A stretch of DNA of 64,000 nt from Clavibacter michiganensis (GCF_016907085.1 NZ_JAFBBJ010000001.1:2728001-2792000), one strand, 5' to 3'. Shown: positions 27,891 to 36,881, counted from the stretch's first letter. Program-made: numbers and translations. The notes: generated from the letters alone by a model not told the origin.

Positions 27891-28925
27891 ATGACAGAGC
27901 AGTCCACCGACCAGCCCACCACGTACCTCGGCCGCACCGGCGTGGAGGTCTCGCGCCTCTGCCTCGGCACCATGATGTTCGGCGCCTGGGGCGAGACCGA
28001 CCACGAGAAGTCCATCCGCGTGATCCACCGCGCCATCGACGCGGGCATCACCTTCATCGACACCGCCGACATCTACGCGTACGGCGAGAGCGAGGAGATC
28101 GTCGGCAAGGCGATCGCGCAGTCCGGCCGCCGCGACGACCTCGTCCTCGCGACCAAGTTCTTCAACGGGATGAAGCCCGAGGCCAACTACCGCGGCGGAT
28201 CCCGCCGCTGGATCATGCGGGCCGTCGAGGACTCGCTGCGCCGCCTCGGCACGGACTACATCGACCTGTACCAGATGCACCGGCCGGACGAGCACACGGA
28301 CATCGAGGAGACCCTCGGCGCGCTCACCGACCTGGTCACGCAGGGCAAGGTGCGCTACATCGGCTCGTCCACGTTCCAGCCGAGCCAGGTCGTCGAGGCG
28401 CAGTGGGTCGCGCGCGAGCGCGGCACCGCGCGCTTCGTCACCGAGCAGCCGCCGTACTCGATGCTCACCCGCGGCATCGAGGCCGACCTCCTCCCCACCA
28501 CCCAGCGCCACGGCATGGGCACGCTCGTCTGGAGCCCGCTCGCCGGCGGGTGGCTCTCCGGCAAGTACCGCAAGGGCCAGGAGATCCCGAAGACGCACCG
28601 CAACGACCGCGACCCGTCGCGCTACGACCCGGCCGACCCGAAGTTCGCGGCTGCCGACCAGCTGGGCGCCCTCGCCGACGAGCTCGGCGTGCCGCTCGTG
28701 CACCTCGCGCTCGCCTTCGTGCTGCGCCACCCGGCGGTCTCCAGCGCGATCATCGGCCCGCGCACCATGGAGCAGCTCGAGTCGCAGCTCGACGCGGCCA
28801 CCCTGGAGCTCGACGCCGCGACGCTCGACCGCATCGACGAGATCGTGCCGCCCGGCCTCAACGTCAACCCGGCCGACACGGGCTTCTCGAACTACTGGCT
28901 GGATCCCGCCCGCCGCCGGCGCTGA
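27891..28925 (+). CDS. Aldo/keto reductase
   Basis: 344 residues. (beta/alpha)8 AKR with catalytic Asp/Tyr in FIDTADIYAYGESEE, Lys in VLATKFF, His in YQMHRPD and the NADPH-site end AIIGPRTMEQLESQ. YLGRTGVEVSRLCLGTMMFG is the typical AKR start. Reduces aldehydes or ketones; substrate unknown. Leaderless: TAGCGT (27878-27883) is seven bases from the ATG. Confidence 0.92.
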   Translation: MTEQSTDQPTTYLGRTGVEVSRLCLGTMMFGAWGETDHEKSIRVIHRAIDAGITFIDTADIYAYGESEEIVGKAIAQSGRRDDLVLATKFFNGMKPEANYRGGSRRWIMRAVEDSLRRLGTDYIDLYQMHRPDEHTDIEETLGALTDLVTQGKVRYIGSSTFQPSQVVEAQWVARERGTARFVTEQPPYSMLTRGIEADLLPTTQRHGMGTLVWSPLAGGWLSGKYRKGQEIPKTHRNDRDPSRYDPADPKFAAADQLGALADELGVPLVHLALAFVLRHPAVSSAIIGPRTMEQLESQLDAATLELDAATLDRIDEIVPPGLNVNPADTGFSNYWLDPARRRR

Positions 28926-28932
28926 CCCGTCC

Positions 28933-28967
28933 GGAGCCGACGCGCCCGTCCCGGCGCCGTCGGCTCC
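28933..28967 (+). terminator. Terminator after the aldo/keto reductase gene
   Basis: 10-bp perfect arms (28933-28942, 28958-28967) starting 8 bases past the stop codon, loop of 15 bases, no U-run. Confidence 0.6.
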
Positions 28968-29003
28968 CGGTGCGCGCGGAGTCGACCCCCGTAGGGTCGG
29001 TGC

Positions 29004-29777
29004 ATGAACCGCCGCACCCGCGAGCCCGTGTACGGCACCGCCGTCGTCCTGGGGCGCGCGCTCTTCGGGTCCCTCCGCCTCCGACTGGTCGCCGAGGGCC
29101 GCGACCGCATCCCGGACACCGGCGGCGCCGTCATCGCGATGACCCACTTCGGCTACCTCGAGTTCGCCCTCGTCGAGTGGGCGACCTGGCTGCACAACCG
29201 CCGCCGGATCCGCTTCATGGCCAAGAAGGGCGCGTTCGACCAGCCCGGCGTCGGCTGGGTCCTGCGCCGCATGCGCCACATCGAGGTCGACATGACCGCG
29301 GGGGCCGCGGCGTACGCCGACGCCGTCGCGGCCCTGAGGGCGGGCGAGCTCATCGGCGTCTTCCCGGAGGCGGGCGTGAGCGCGTCCTTCCGCGTGCGGG
29401 AGCTGAAGACCGGCGCCGCGCGGCTGGCCGCCGAGGCCGGCGTGCCGATCGTGCCCGTCGCCGTGTGGGGCGGACACCGGCTGCTCACCAAGAACCGGCG
29501 CATCCGCATGCGCGACCGCGTCGGCGTGCCCGTGCACCTGCGCGTGGGAGAGCGGATCCCCGTGGCGCCGGATGCGGATCCGCGCGCGGTCACCGACGCC
29601 CTCCGCGACGAGCTCCAGCATCTGGTCGACGACCTGCAGTCCGCGTACCCGGTGGACGGCCACGGCGCCTGGTGGCAGCCGCGGCACCGGGGCGGCACGG
29701 CGCCGACGCCCGAGGAGGCGGCGGCAGCGGACGCGGAGCGCGACGAGCGCAGGAGGCGTCGCGCCGAAGAGCGCTGA
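29004..29777 (+). CDS. PlsC-type lysophospholipid acyltransferase with HX4E variant motif
   Basis: 257 residues. The first catalytic motif is THFGYLEF, so the usual HX4D is HX4E here (CAC...GAG in the DNA). Motif III is FPEAGVSASF, the actinobacterial variant of FPEG, and GVPIVPVAVWGG is motif IV. Family role: acylation of lysophosphatidate or lysophospholipids at the membrane. The tail is Ala/Glu/Arg-rich. Leaderless: TAGGGT (28992-28997) six bases before the ATG. The Asp-to-Glu change raises doubt about normal catalysis. Confidence 0.82.
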   Translation: MNRRTREPVYGTAVVLGRALFGSLRLRLVAEGRDRIPDTGGAVIAMTHFGYLEFALVEWATWLHNRRRIRFMAKKGAFDQPGVGWVLRRMRHIEVDMTAGAAAYADAVAALRAGELIGVFPEAGVSASFRVRELKTGAARLAAEAGVPIVPVAVWGGHRLLTKNRRIRMRDRVGVPVHLRVGERIPVAPDADPRAVTDALRDELQHLVDDLQSAYPVDGHGAWWQPRHRGGTAPTPEEAAAADAERDERRRRRAEER

Positions 29778-29800
29778 CCCGCGCAGGGGCCGGGGAGATG

Positions 29801-29835
29801 AGATCGGCCCGGGCCTTCGAGGCCCGGGCCGATCT
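29801..29835. terminator. Bidirectional terminator
   Basis: Perfect 16-bp arms (29801-29816 and 29820-29835) with a TCG loop, one of the strongest hairpins in the window. It ends the acyltransferase transcript and lies 17 bases after the stop of the 25-codon minus-strand ORF. Confidence 0.85.
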
Positions 29836-29852
29836 GCGCACGTGAACGTCTG

Positions 29853-29930
29853 TTACCCGCAGACGAACCGGCTGGTGCGGTACCGCTCACCCGAAGAGCC
29901 GTACCGGATGCCTCCACGGTAGCCGCGCAT
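29853..29930 (-). CDS. Possible 25-residue Arg/Gly-rich peptide
   Basis: ATG 29930 is preceded by GGGGGAT at good spacing, and the 25-codon frame (MRGYRGGIRYGSSGERYRTS then RFVCG) ends in TAA just before a strong terminator. The composition (six Arg, six Gly, three Tyr, one Cys) and the use of a rare TAA stop in this genome make it look like a real micropeptide. No family recognised. It lies in a 260-base gap between convergent genes that otherwise has no need for a start signal. Confidence 0.45.
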   Translation of the reverse strand: MRGYRGGIRYGSSGERYRTSRFVCG

Positions 29931-30038
29931 GCTGGCGATCCCCCGGACTGCGCGGGAATGTACCCCGTATTGGGGGGAAGCCGGTGTGTCCGTCTTTTGG
30001 GGGACCCAGTACAGTTGCGCGGCGCTCGACGCCGCAGC

Positions 30039-30455
30039 TCAGACCGGCTCGGCCAGCGGGGACCGCTCGAGGCCGGGCGCGGGCGGCGCGGTGGGGTCGG
30101 CGTCGACGGCGCGGATCCTGTTGCCCGCGTCGACGTGCACCACACGGGGTTCGAGCACGCGGGCTTCCTCCGTGGTCATCTGCCCGTAGGCGATGAGGAT
30201 CACCACGTCGCCGACGTCCACGAGGTGCGCGGCCGCGCCGTTAATCCCGAGCACGCCGCTGCCGCGCTCGCCCGCGATCGTGTAGGTGTCCAGCCGGGCG
30301 CCGTTGGTGACGTCGACGATGCTGACGCGCTCGCCCACGAGGATGTCCGCGGCGTCGAGCAGGTCGCGGTCGACCGTGACGGAGCCGACGTAGTGCAGGT
30401 CGGCGTGGGTCACCGTGGCGCGGTGGATCTTCGCGGTCATCATGGTGCGCAGCAT
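30039..30455 (-). CDS. panD: Aspartate 1-decarboxylase precursor
   Basis: 138 residues from ATG 30455, SD AGAGGAGC upstream. Self-cleavage site Gly24-Ser25 ([10 protein letters not shown]) generates the pyruvoyl cofactor; [11 protein letters not shown] and [12 protein letters not shown] are typical core motifs. Makes beta-alanine for pantothenate and CoA. Normal length. The 260-base region downstream (29778-30038) holds the terminator and the 25-codon ORF. Confidence 0.95.
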   Translation of the reverse strand: MLRTMMTAKIHRATVTHADLHYVGSVTVDRDLLDAADILVGERVSIVDVTNGARLDTYTIAGERGSGVLGINGAAAHLVDVGDVVILIAYGQMTTEEARVLEPRVVHVDAGNRIRAVDADPTAPPAPGLERSPLAEPV

Positions 30456-30742
30456 GCGTGCTCCTCTGCTCGGGCGGCGTCCGTGCCTGCCGGGGCGGAG
30501 CACGGTGATCGTCGAGGCGATCACGTGGGCAACGCGCGCGAGGGGGCGGATGTTCCGGCGGGTGCCGGATCCGCGGCCGCGCGAGGCCCTCGGCGAGTGT
30601 ACGAGACGCGCGCGCTCGACGGACGCGGCCCGCGGCCGACCGCTCCGCCCGCCGCTCCGTCCGCCGCGGGCTAGGCGCGCCGCCGGGCAGGGGCCACGCT
30701 GGGGGAGGGGACCCGACCCCGAGCACACCCACGGAGGCACCA

Positions 30743-31831
30743 GTGGCACGACGCGACACGGCCGGCACGATCGAGGACCGGCCCGACGAGGAGGACGCGC
30801 GCAAGCCCGACTCCCCGACGGAGATCGAGAAGCCCTCCTGGAAGTACGTGCTCCGGAAGACCATGCGCGAGTTCAGCTCGGACCAGTGCACCGACATCGC
30901 GGCGTCGCTCACCTACTACGCGGTGCTGTCGCTGTTCCCCGCGCTCATCGCGATCATCTCGCTGCTCGGGGTGTTCGGGCAGGGGCAGCAGACGGTGACG
31001 GCGGTCCTCGACCTGCTGCGCGGCTTCGCCCCCGCGGACGCCCTCGCGCTGATCGAGCCGATCCTGACCGGCTTCGTCGAATCGCCCGCCGCCGGCTTCG
31101 CCCTCGTCTCCGGCATCGTGCTCGCGATCTGGTCGGCCTCCGGCTACGTCGGCGCCTTCACCCGGGCGATGAACCGCATCTACGAGATCCCCGAGGGCCG
31201 CCCGTTCCTGAAGCTCAAGCCCATGCAGCTCGCCGTCACGGTCATCGGCATCGTGATCCTGCTCGTGTGCGCGCTCATCATCGCGATCTCCGGCCCCGTC
31301 ACCGACGCCATCGGCGCCGCGCTCGGCCTCGGCCCGACCGTGCAGATCGTGTGGTCCATCGCCAAGTGGCCCGTGCTCGCCTTCGCGATCGTGCTGCTCA
31401 TCGCGATCCTCTACTACGCGACCCCGAACGCGAAGCAGCCGAAGTTCCGCTGGATGAGCATGGGCGCCGCCATCGCGCTCCTCGTGCTGGTCGTCGCGAG
31501 CGTCGGCTTCGCGTTCTACGTCACGAACTTCTCCAGCTACGCGAAGAACTACGGCGCTCTCGCCGGCGTCGTGGTGTTCCTGCTGTGGCTGTGGATCGCG
31601 AACCTCGCGCTGCTGTTCGGCGCCGAGTTCGACGCGGAGCTCGAGCGCGGGCGCCAGCTCCAGGCCGGCATCGCCGCCGAGGAGACGCTGCAGCTGCCGG
31701 CGCGCGACACCGTCGTCAGCGACAAGAAGGCCGCCGCGGAGCGCGAGGACGTGAAGCGCGGCCGCGGGATCCGCGAGCGCCACGAGCGCGTGGAGCGCCT
31801 CGGCGGAGGCGACGCGGGCGACGGCTCCTGA
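30743..31831 (+). CDS. YihY/BrkB-family inner membrane protein
   Basis: 362 residues from GTG 30743 with GGAGGCACCA upstream. Six membrane helices in the YihY/UPF0761 pattern ([20 protein letters not shown] in helix 1, [20 protein letters not shown] near the end). The N-terminal 40 residues and the C-terminal 70 (basic, Glu-rich) are cytoplasmic. No enzymatic role is established. Divergent from panD across 287 bases in which I see no gene. Confidence 0.9.
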   Translation: MARRDTAGTIEDRPDEEDARKPDSPTEIEKPSWKYVLRKTMREFSSDQCTDIAASLTYYAVLSLFPALIAIISLLGVFGQGQQTVTAVLDLLRGFAPADALALIEPILTGFVESPAAGFALVSGIVLAIWSASGYVGAFTRAMNRIYEIPEGRPFLKLKPMQLAVTVIGIVILLVCALIIAISGPVTDAIGAALGLGPTVQIVWSIAKWPVLAFAIVLLIAILYYATPNAKQPKFRWMSMGAAIALLVLVVASVGFAFYVTNFSSYAKNYGALAGVVVFLLWLWIANLALLFGAEFDAELERGRQLQAGIAAEETLQLPARDTVVSDKKAAAEREDVKRGRGIRERHERVERLGGGDAGDGS

Positions 31832-31842
31832 CCCGCCCGGCG

Positions 31843-31867
31843 GGCCCGCGCGATCCCCGCGCGGGCC
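31843..31867. terminator. Terminator between yihY-like gene and photolyase
   Basis: 10-bp perfect arms (31843-31852 and 31858-31867) around ATCCC, between two convergent stops at 31831 and 31874. Confidence 0.65.
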
Positions 31868-31873
31868 GGCCCG

Positions 31874-33400
31874 TCACCGGTCCTTGATCTCGTCGTACGC
31901 CGCGAGCGCCCGCTGCCGGGACTCCTTCAGGTCGACGATCGGCGCCGGGTAGGACGCGAGCCCGCCCCCGTCCTGGTCGTCCGCCCCGTCCTCGGCGCTC
32001 GCGACCAGGTCGCCCATCGCCTTCCACGGCTCGTGCACGACGTCCCGGGGCGCGTGCGCGAGCTCGGGCACGTACGAGCGGATGTACTCGCCCGACGGGT
32101 CGAACTTCTGCCCCTGCAGCACGGGGTTGAAGACGCGGAAGTACGGGGCGGCATCCGCGCCGGATCCCGCGACCCACTGCCAGCTCGCCGCGTTGTTGGC
32201 CGCGTCCGCGTCGACCAGCGTGTCCCAGAACCACTGCTCGCCGTGGCGCCAGTCGATCAGCAGGTTCTTGATGAGGAACGACGCCACGACCATCCGCACC
32301 CGGTTGTGCAGGTGCCCGTCCTTCCAGAGCGCGCGCATGCCGGCGTCGACCAGCGGCACTCCCGTCTCGCCGCGCTGCCACGCGCCGAGCGTCTCGTCGG
32401 TCGGCTCCTCCCAGGGGAACGCGTCGAAGCGCTCCACGAAGTTGCGGGTCGCGAGATCCGGCTGGTGGTACAGCAGGTGGTAGCTGAACTCGCGCCAGCC
32501 GAGCTCGGAGAGGAACTTGGTGGCGTTGACCTCGTCGCCGCCCACCTTCTTGCCGCGCGTGCGCTGGATCCGGTGCCACACCTGGAACGGGCTCACCTCG
32601 CCCCAGCGCAGGTACGCCGACAGCCGCGAGGTCGTCATCGCCGCGGGCTCGTCCCGCTGGGCGGCGTAGTCCTCGAGCTCGTGGTGGACGAAGTCCTCGA
32701 GGCGCTGCAGGCCGGCGGCCTCGCCGGGTTCGCAGGCCTCGCGGAGGCCGGCCGCCCAGTCGGGCGTCGTCGGCAGCAGCCCCCAGCCGTCGAGGTCGTC
32801 CGAGCGCGGCGCGTCGCGCGGGCCGTCGAGCGAGTCCGGCGCGGGGAACGGCTTCCGCGGCTCCTCCCGCTCCTGCGCGGCCTTCCAGAACGGGGTGTAG
32901 ACGCGGAACGGCTCGCCCTGCTTGTTCGCCACCGTCCACGGCTCGACCAGCAGCGATCCGTGGAAGCTGCGCACGTCGAGGCCGCGGTCGCCGAGGTCCT
33001 TCTTGATGGCGGTGTCGACCGCGATCTCCGCGCCGCCGTAGCGCCGGTTCCACAGCACCGCACCCGCGCCGACCTCCCGCACGAGGTCGTCGACGGCATC
33101 GGCGGCCTTCCCGCGGCGCAGCACCAGCGGCGATCCGAGCGCCCGGAGCGACTCCCCGAGACGAGACAGGCTCATGTGCAGCCACCAGCGGGCGGCGCCG
33201 CCGAGCGGGCGGATCCCGTCGCTCTCCTCATCGAGCACGTACAGCACCACGATGGGCTCGCCCCGCTCGACGGCCGCGTGCAAGGCCGGGTTGTCGGCCA
33301 CGCGGAGGTCGTCGCGGAGCCACACGATGCTCGGTCCGTGCGCCGCGTCGGCACCCTCCCGGTCGTCGGATCCGCGGTCGGGGGCGTCGTCGTCACTCAT
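31874..33400 (-). CDS. phr: Deoxyribodipyrimidine photolyase (class I CPD photolyase/cryptochrome family)
   Basis: 508 residues. The N-terminal alpha/beta antenna domain (about 22-150) begins IVWLRDDLRVADNPAL. The FAD domain has RLSAYLRWGEVSPF, GWREFSYHLLY, WRHGEQWFWDTLVDADAANN and FNPVLQGQKFDPSGEYIR, all photolyase signatures, with the electron-transfer Trp in the expected places. Light-driven repair of cyclobutane dimers. The first 20 residues are an extra acidic extension. Leaderless: TAGGCT six bases from the ATG on the minus strand. Confidence 0.93.
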   Translation of the reverse strand: MSDDDAPDRGSDDREGADAAHGPSIVWLRDDLRVADNPALHAAVERGEPIVVLYVLDEESDGIRPLGGAARWWLHMSLSRLGESLRALGSPLVLRRGKAADAVDDLVREVGAGAVLWNRRYGGAEIAVDTAIKKDLGDRGLDVRSFHGSLLVEPWTVANKQGEPFRVYTPFWKAAQEREEPRKPFPAPDSLDGPRDAPRSDDLDGWGLLPTTPDWAAGLREACEPGEAAGLQRLEDFVHHELEDYAAQRDEPAAMTTSRLSAYLRWGEVSPFQVWHRIQRTRGKKVGGDEVNATKFLSELGWREFSYHLLYHQPDLATRNFVERFDAFPWEEPTDETLGAWQRGETGVPLVDAGMRALWKDGHLHNRVRMVVASFLIKNLLIDWRHGEQWFWDTLVDADAANNAASWQWVAGSGADAAPYFRVFNPVLQGQKFDPSGEYIRSYVPELAHAPRDVVHEPWKAMGDLVASAEDGADDQDGGGLASYPAPIVDLKESRQRALAAYDEIKDR

Positions 33401-33483
33401 GGATCGAGCCTAGGACGGGGCTGCGCGGCCGACCGGCGCGTGGTCGCTTCGCGCAGGGAGCCCGGCGGCACGTAATATCGCAC

Positions 33484-34932
33484 ATGGCAGTGCGCGTCCG
33501 TCCGGGTCCGACCGCCCACCCGAGACCCGCCGTCGTCGAGAGGCCCATGGACAACCAGAGCGCGCCCCTGCCCCCGCCCGAGCACCCGGGGCGGTCGTCG
33601 CGCGACGCCGTCTCTGCGGTCGTCGTGGCGGGCGATGCCGGATCCACCATCGCGGCGACGCTGGCCTCGATCCTCGGGCAGACCATCCCCCCGGAGCGCG
33701 TGGTGGTCGTGGTCGCGGGCAGCCGCGACGACACCTTCGCCGTCGCGCGGACCTCCAACGGACGCCACGAGCGCACCCTGCCCGACGGGGGCGTCGCCCG
33801 CACGACGGTCACGGTCATCGACCGCGGCCCGCGCGAGAGCTCGCTCCGGTCCGCGTACGGGTTCGCCCTCCGCCTGGTCGGCGACGAGGGTCGCGTGCTG
33901 CTCGTGTCGCCGGACGCCGAGCTGGAGCCCGACGTGCTCGAGCTCCTCGCCGCCGCCCTCGACCGGGATCCCGGCGCCCTCTCGGTGTCCGCCTCCCTCG
34001 ACCAGCGGCCGACCGGATCCCACGGCCCCCTCGCCGGCGCGCTCCGGCTCCTGCAGCGCCACTGGGCCATGGGCGCCGTCGAGACCGGCGCCGACCTCGG
34101 CCTCACCGGCCCGGTCCCGCTCGCCCCCGCATCGCTCCTCCGGCTCCCCGAGCGCGACCCCCGGTCGCCGTCGGCCGAGCCGTCGGAGGGGATCCTCACG
34201 GCCCTCCTCGCCGGGGATGACCGCTCCGCCCTCGTCCCCGGTGCCCGCGCCCGGGTCGACACCTCCGTCACCTGGGGGATGATGCGCGAGCGACGCGACC
34301 GGTGGGGTGCCCACGTCGCCCGGCTGACGCGCGGCGGCTCGCCCGCCGACGTCGGCGACCGGCGTCGCGCCCGCCTGGCGTCCCTGCGCATCGGCGTCGG
34401 GCCCGTCCTCCGGTTCGTGGCCTACGCGCTGGTGGCGCTGTACCTGGCCGCCGCGGGGATCCAGGGGATGCTGGAGCCCGCGTGGTGGTGGGCCGTCCCC
34501 GTCGTGGTGCGGCTGCCCCTGCACATCCGCACCCTCAGGCGGATCCGCGAACGCACCCTCGCGGACGTGGTCTTCGGTGCGACGTTCCTCCCGCTGGAGG
34601 CGGCCGAGGCGGCGTACGGGGTCTCCCGCATCCGCGACGGCCTGCACCGGGTGGCGCACCGCGGCCGCCGCCGCGGACCCGCGGCGGCCGAGACGGTGCC
34701 GCCCTTCTCCCGGGTCGATGCCGTCGCCGCCGTCGTCGTGGCCGTGGTCGTCGTCGGCGTCCTCGCCGCGGCCGAGGTCGGCGGCCCCGCTGCGGCCGGC
34801 CTCACCACGGCGGTCGGCTGGGCGGCGTGCGTCGTGACCGCCGCCGACCTCGTCATGGCGCTGTTGCGTCTGCTCGTCGCCCACGGCGGGCCGTTCGCCC
34901 GGCCGGGTGCGACGGACGGATCCGCGGCCTAG
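33484..34932 (+). CDS. Membrane-bound family 2-like glycosyltransferase
   Basis: 482 residues. The N-terminal GT-A domain (about 40-250) has VSAVVVAGDAGSTIAATLAS, VLLVSPDAELEPDVLELL (DxD-like) and a basic acceptor part, then four membrane segments (about 310-330, 333-350, 418-436, 440-465). It may build a surface polysaccharide. The DxD motif is weak (SPDAE), so activity is uncertain. Leaderless: TAATAT (33473-33478) five bases before the ATG; an internal ATG at 33547 is an alternative. Its stop overlaps the marR stop by 4 bases. Confidence 0.75.
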   Translation: MAVRVRPGPTAHPRPAVVERPMDNQSAPLPPPEHPGRSSRDAVSAVVVAGDAGSTIAATLASILGQTIPPERVVVVVAGSRDDTFAVARTSNGRHERTLPDGGVARTTVTVIDRGPRESSLRSAYGFALRLVGDEGRVLLVSPDAELEPDVLELLAAALDRDPGALSVSASLDQRPTGSHGPLAGALRLLQRHWAMGAVETGADLGLTGPVPLAPASLLRLPERDPRSPSAEPSEGILTALLAGDDRSALVPGARARVDTSVTWGMMRERRDRWGAHVARLTRGGSPADVGDRRRARLASLRIGVGPVLRFVAYALVALYLAAAGIQGMLEPAWWWAVPVVVRLPLHIRTLRRIRERTLADVVFGATFLPLEAAEAAYGVSRIRDGLHRVAHRGRRRGPAAAETVPPFSRVDAVAAVVVAVVVVGVLAAAEVGGPAAAGLTTAVGWAACVVTAADLVMALLRLLVAHGGPFARPGATDGSAA

Positions 34933-35372
34933 GCCTCGGCGACGCTCCCGCGCAGCTTGTCGGTGAGCGCGCGCAGCGTGTTCAGCTCGTCCGGCGTGAG
35001 CGCCCCGCCCACGGTCGAGGCGATGGACTCCATGTGCACGCGCGCGACCGCGCGGAAGGCCGCGTCGCCGGCGTCGGTGAGCCGCACGATGGTGGCCCGC
35101 CCGTCGCTCTCGTCTCCGCACTTCACGACCAGGCCCCGCGCCACGAGTCGGTCGATGAGACGGCTGACGCTGGGCTGGGTGAGCAGCACGTGCTGGTTGA
35201 GGTCGCGGAGACGGAGGCGACCCTCGGGCTGGCGCGAGATGTTGAACAGCACGTCGTACTCGTTGAACGAGAGCTCGCGGCTGGGGAACTCGGCGCTGAG
35301 GCGGCGCATCACGCTCACCTGAGCCCGGAACAGCGACTCCCAGGCCCGCACGGCGTCCGCTGTCTCGCCCAC
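34929..35372 (-). CDS. MarR-family transcriptional regulator
   Basis: 147 residues. The start is GTG 35372 since GAGGAGG lies five bases upstream; an ATG at 35396 would place that site inside the gene. Winged helix: LSFNEYDVLFNISRQPEGRL, NQHVLLTQPSVSRLIDRLVA and the wing DESDGRATIVRLTDAG. Regulated genes and ligand unknown. A TAGACT -10 (35431-35436, minus strand) with GGTGCACC (35443-35450) next to it may be its promoter and operator. Confidence 0.9.
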   Translation of the reverse strand: MGETADAVRAWESLFRAQVSVMRRLSAEFPSRELSFNEYDVLFNISRQPEGRLRLRDLNQHVLLTQPSVSRLIDRLVARGLVVKCGDESDGRATIVRLTDAGDAAFRAVARVHMESIASTVGGALTPDELNTLRALTDKLRGSVAEA

Positions 35373-35484
35373 CAGGCCTCCTCGTCCGGTGCGCATCGCG
35401 ATGGTGATCGGGCGCACGCTGTCGATGGCGAGTCTACTGAGCGGTGCACCGGGGACAGCCCGGGGCGGATCCGCGCCGGACATG

Positions 35485-35586
35485 ACTGAGGGCCGACCCC
35501 AGAGGCATGGGGCCGGCCCTCTCCCTTGCACCAGGAGTGTCCTGCAATCACATTCCGTCTCCACCGCCACAGCAAACGGTGGGGAC
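35485..35586 (-). ncRNA. Candidate ~100-nt structured RNA
   Basis: On the minus strand a TATACAGT box (TACAGT at 35593-35598) precedes about 100 bases that can form three hairpins: CCACCG/CGGTGG, CAGGA-CAC-TCCTG with flanking TTG/CAA, and a 13-bp terminator-like stem (35488-35500 with 35509-35521). marR has its own -10 box further down, so this looks like a separate short transcript. It matches no RNA family I recognise; it could also be a long marR leader. Confidence 0.4.
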
Positions 35587-35694
35587 GAGAAGACTGTATA
35601 ACGATCCCGTAACGCCCCGCTACCCGGAACGGGCCCGATGTGCTGGGAGATCGCCGACAGCTCCGCAAGGGCAGGCTGGGCGCCGGCGGCCGAC

Positions 35695-36486
35695 TCAGAA
35701 CAGGTCGGGCGACTGCGTGCTCGCGTGGTGGACGGCGACGTCCGCGTGGCGATCGAAGCGGTAGCCGGCGCCGCGCACCGTGCGGACGATCTCCTCGTAG
35801 CGGCCGAGCTTGGAGCGCAGGCGGCGGACGTGCACGTCGATGGTCCGCTCGTTCGGCACGTCGTCCCCGTCCGCGGCGGACCACAGCGAGGCGATGAGCT
35901 CGGATCGCTCGATCGTGCGTCCCTCGCGGAGCACCAGGTACTGCAGGAGCTCGAACTCCTTGTAGGTGAGCGGGGCGGTCTCGCCGTCGAGGACGACGCG
36001 CTTGCGGGACAGGTCGACCGTCACGCCGCCGTCGACGCGCTCGTCGTCCTCGGGCTGCTCGCGGTGCTGGGCGACGGCGGCGGGATCCTGCAGGGCGAGT
36101 CGGACCACGTCGATGTCGCGGCCGCCCGCGCCCTCGGGGGCCAGGGCCACGGCGGCGTGCGTCTCGACGCCCGGGGCGAGCTCGGCGGCCAGGCGCTTGA
36201 GCGCGGCGACGACGGTGCCGAGGTCGGTGCCGGCGGCGGCCGCCTTGAGCTCGTCGAGCCCGACGTAGATGGCGAAGCCGCGCGCCTCGGTGCCCTCGGG
36301 GACGGCGCGGAGGCGGGCCGGGCGGGCGGGTGCGGCAGCCGGCGCGGCGGTGGGGGTCGCGGCGGGCGCGGGCACGGCCTGCGGTCGGCGGAGCGGCGGG
36401 GCGAGCGGCGTCGCGGCGCGGAGCACGGGAGCGGCGGGAGCGGAGCGGAGGGAGGTGCGAGCGGGGTCGATGGTCGCGAGAGACAT
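35695..36486 (-). CDS. Winged-helix (OmpR-type) regulator lacking a receiver domain
   Basis: 263 residues, SD AAGGACT upstream. Residues 1-60 are Ala/Pro-rich; 65-150 form an alpha/beta region without the Asp pocket of a receiver. Residues about 165-250 are the OmpR/PhoB winged helix (APLTYKEFELLQYLVLREGR, DVPNERTIDVHVRRLRSKLG, TVRGAGYRFD). It must therefore bind DNA under a signal other than phosphorylation. No kinase is adjacent. A 33-codon ORF lies upstream on the same strand. Confidence 0.85.
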   Translation of the reverse strand: MSLATIDPARTSLRSAPAAPVLRAATPLAPPLRRPQAVPAPAATPTAAPAAAPARPARLRAVPEGTEARGFAIYVGLDELKAAAAGTDLGTVVAALKRLAAELAPGVETHAAVALAPEGAGGRDIDVVRLALQDPAAVAQHREQPEDDERVDGGVTVDLSRKRVVLDGETAPLTYKEFELLQYLVLREGRTIERSELIASLWSAADGDDVPNERTIDVHVRRLRSKLGRYEEIVRTVRGAGYRFDRHADVAVHHASTQSPDLF

Positions 36487-36639
36487 GGCGGGAGTCCTTG
36501 TGATGATGCGGGTGCGGCGCAGCTGGAGTGCGCGGGACCTCAGGGGAGTGCGAGACGCCTCAGGGGGCGGATGCGCCGGTGACGGCGGGGAGGGTCGGCG
36601 ACGGATGCGTCGCGGGACCGCTCAGGCGAAGGCGGCGGC

Positions 36640-36741
36640 TCAGGCCGACATTCGACAGGACATCGCGACACGGCCGGGCATCATCATGCCGGCGACTCCC
36701 GAGGCCTCGGAGGAGGTCAGGACGTGCGCGTTCAGAGTCAT
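36640..36741 (-). CDS. Possible 33-residue leader peptide upstream of the winged-helix regulator
   Basis: ATG 36741 opens a 33-codon frame (MTLNAHVLTSSEASGVAG, then MMMPGRVAMSCRMSA). A promoter with TTGACA and CAAGCT lies directly ahead, and transcription would start near the ATG, so it looks leaderless. Six of 33 residues are Met and one is Cys. It ends 153 bases before the regulator gene, a gap that includes CGACG-GATG-CGTCG. This is the layout of a leader peptide with attenuation, perhaps sensing Met/Cys supply or translation stress; that is inference. Confidence 0.5.
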   Translation of the reverse strand: MTLNAHVLTSSEASGVAGMMMPGRVAMSCRMSA

Positions 36742-36881
36742 GGGGAGAGCTTGCACGGATCCGTGCGCCCGTGTCAACAGGAGCGGCCGGAATCGTGCGG
36801 GACGCGCAGGAATCGTGCGTGCGCGGACAGCGGCGCCCGTCTCCTCGGGGAGGCGGGCGCCGGATGCGGCGAGGGCGCGGG

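Noticed and set aside
34929..35570. MarR protein starting upstream at 35570 or 35396
   Set aside because: The ribosome site GAGGAGG fits GTG 35372; the extra residues look random and cross the hairpin at 35488-35521.
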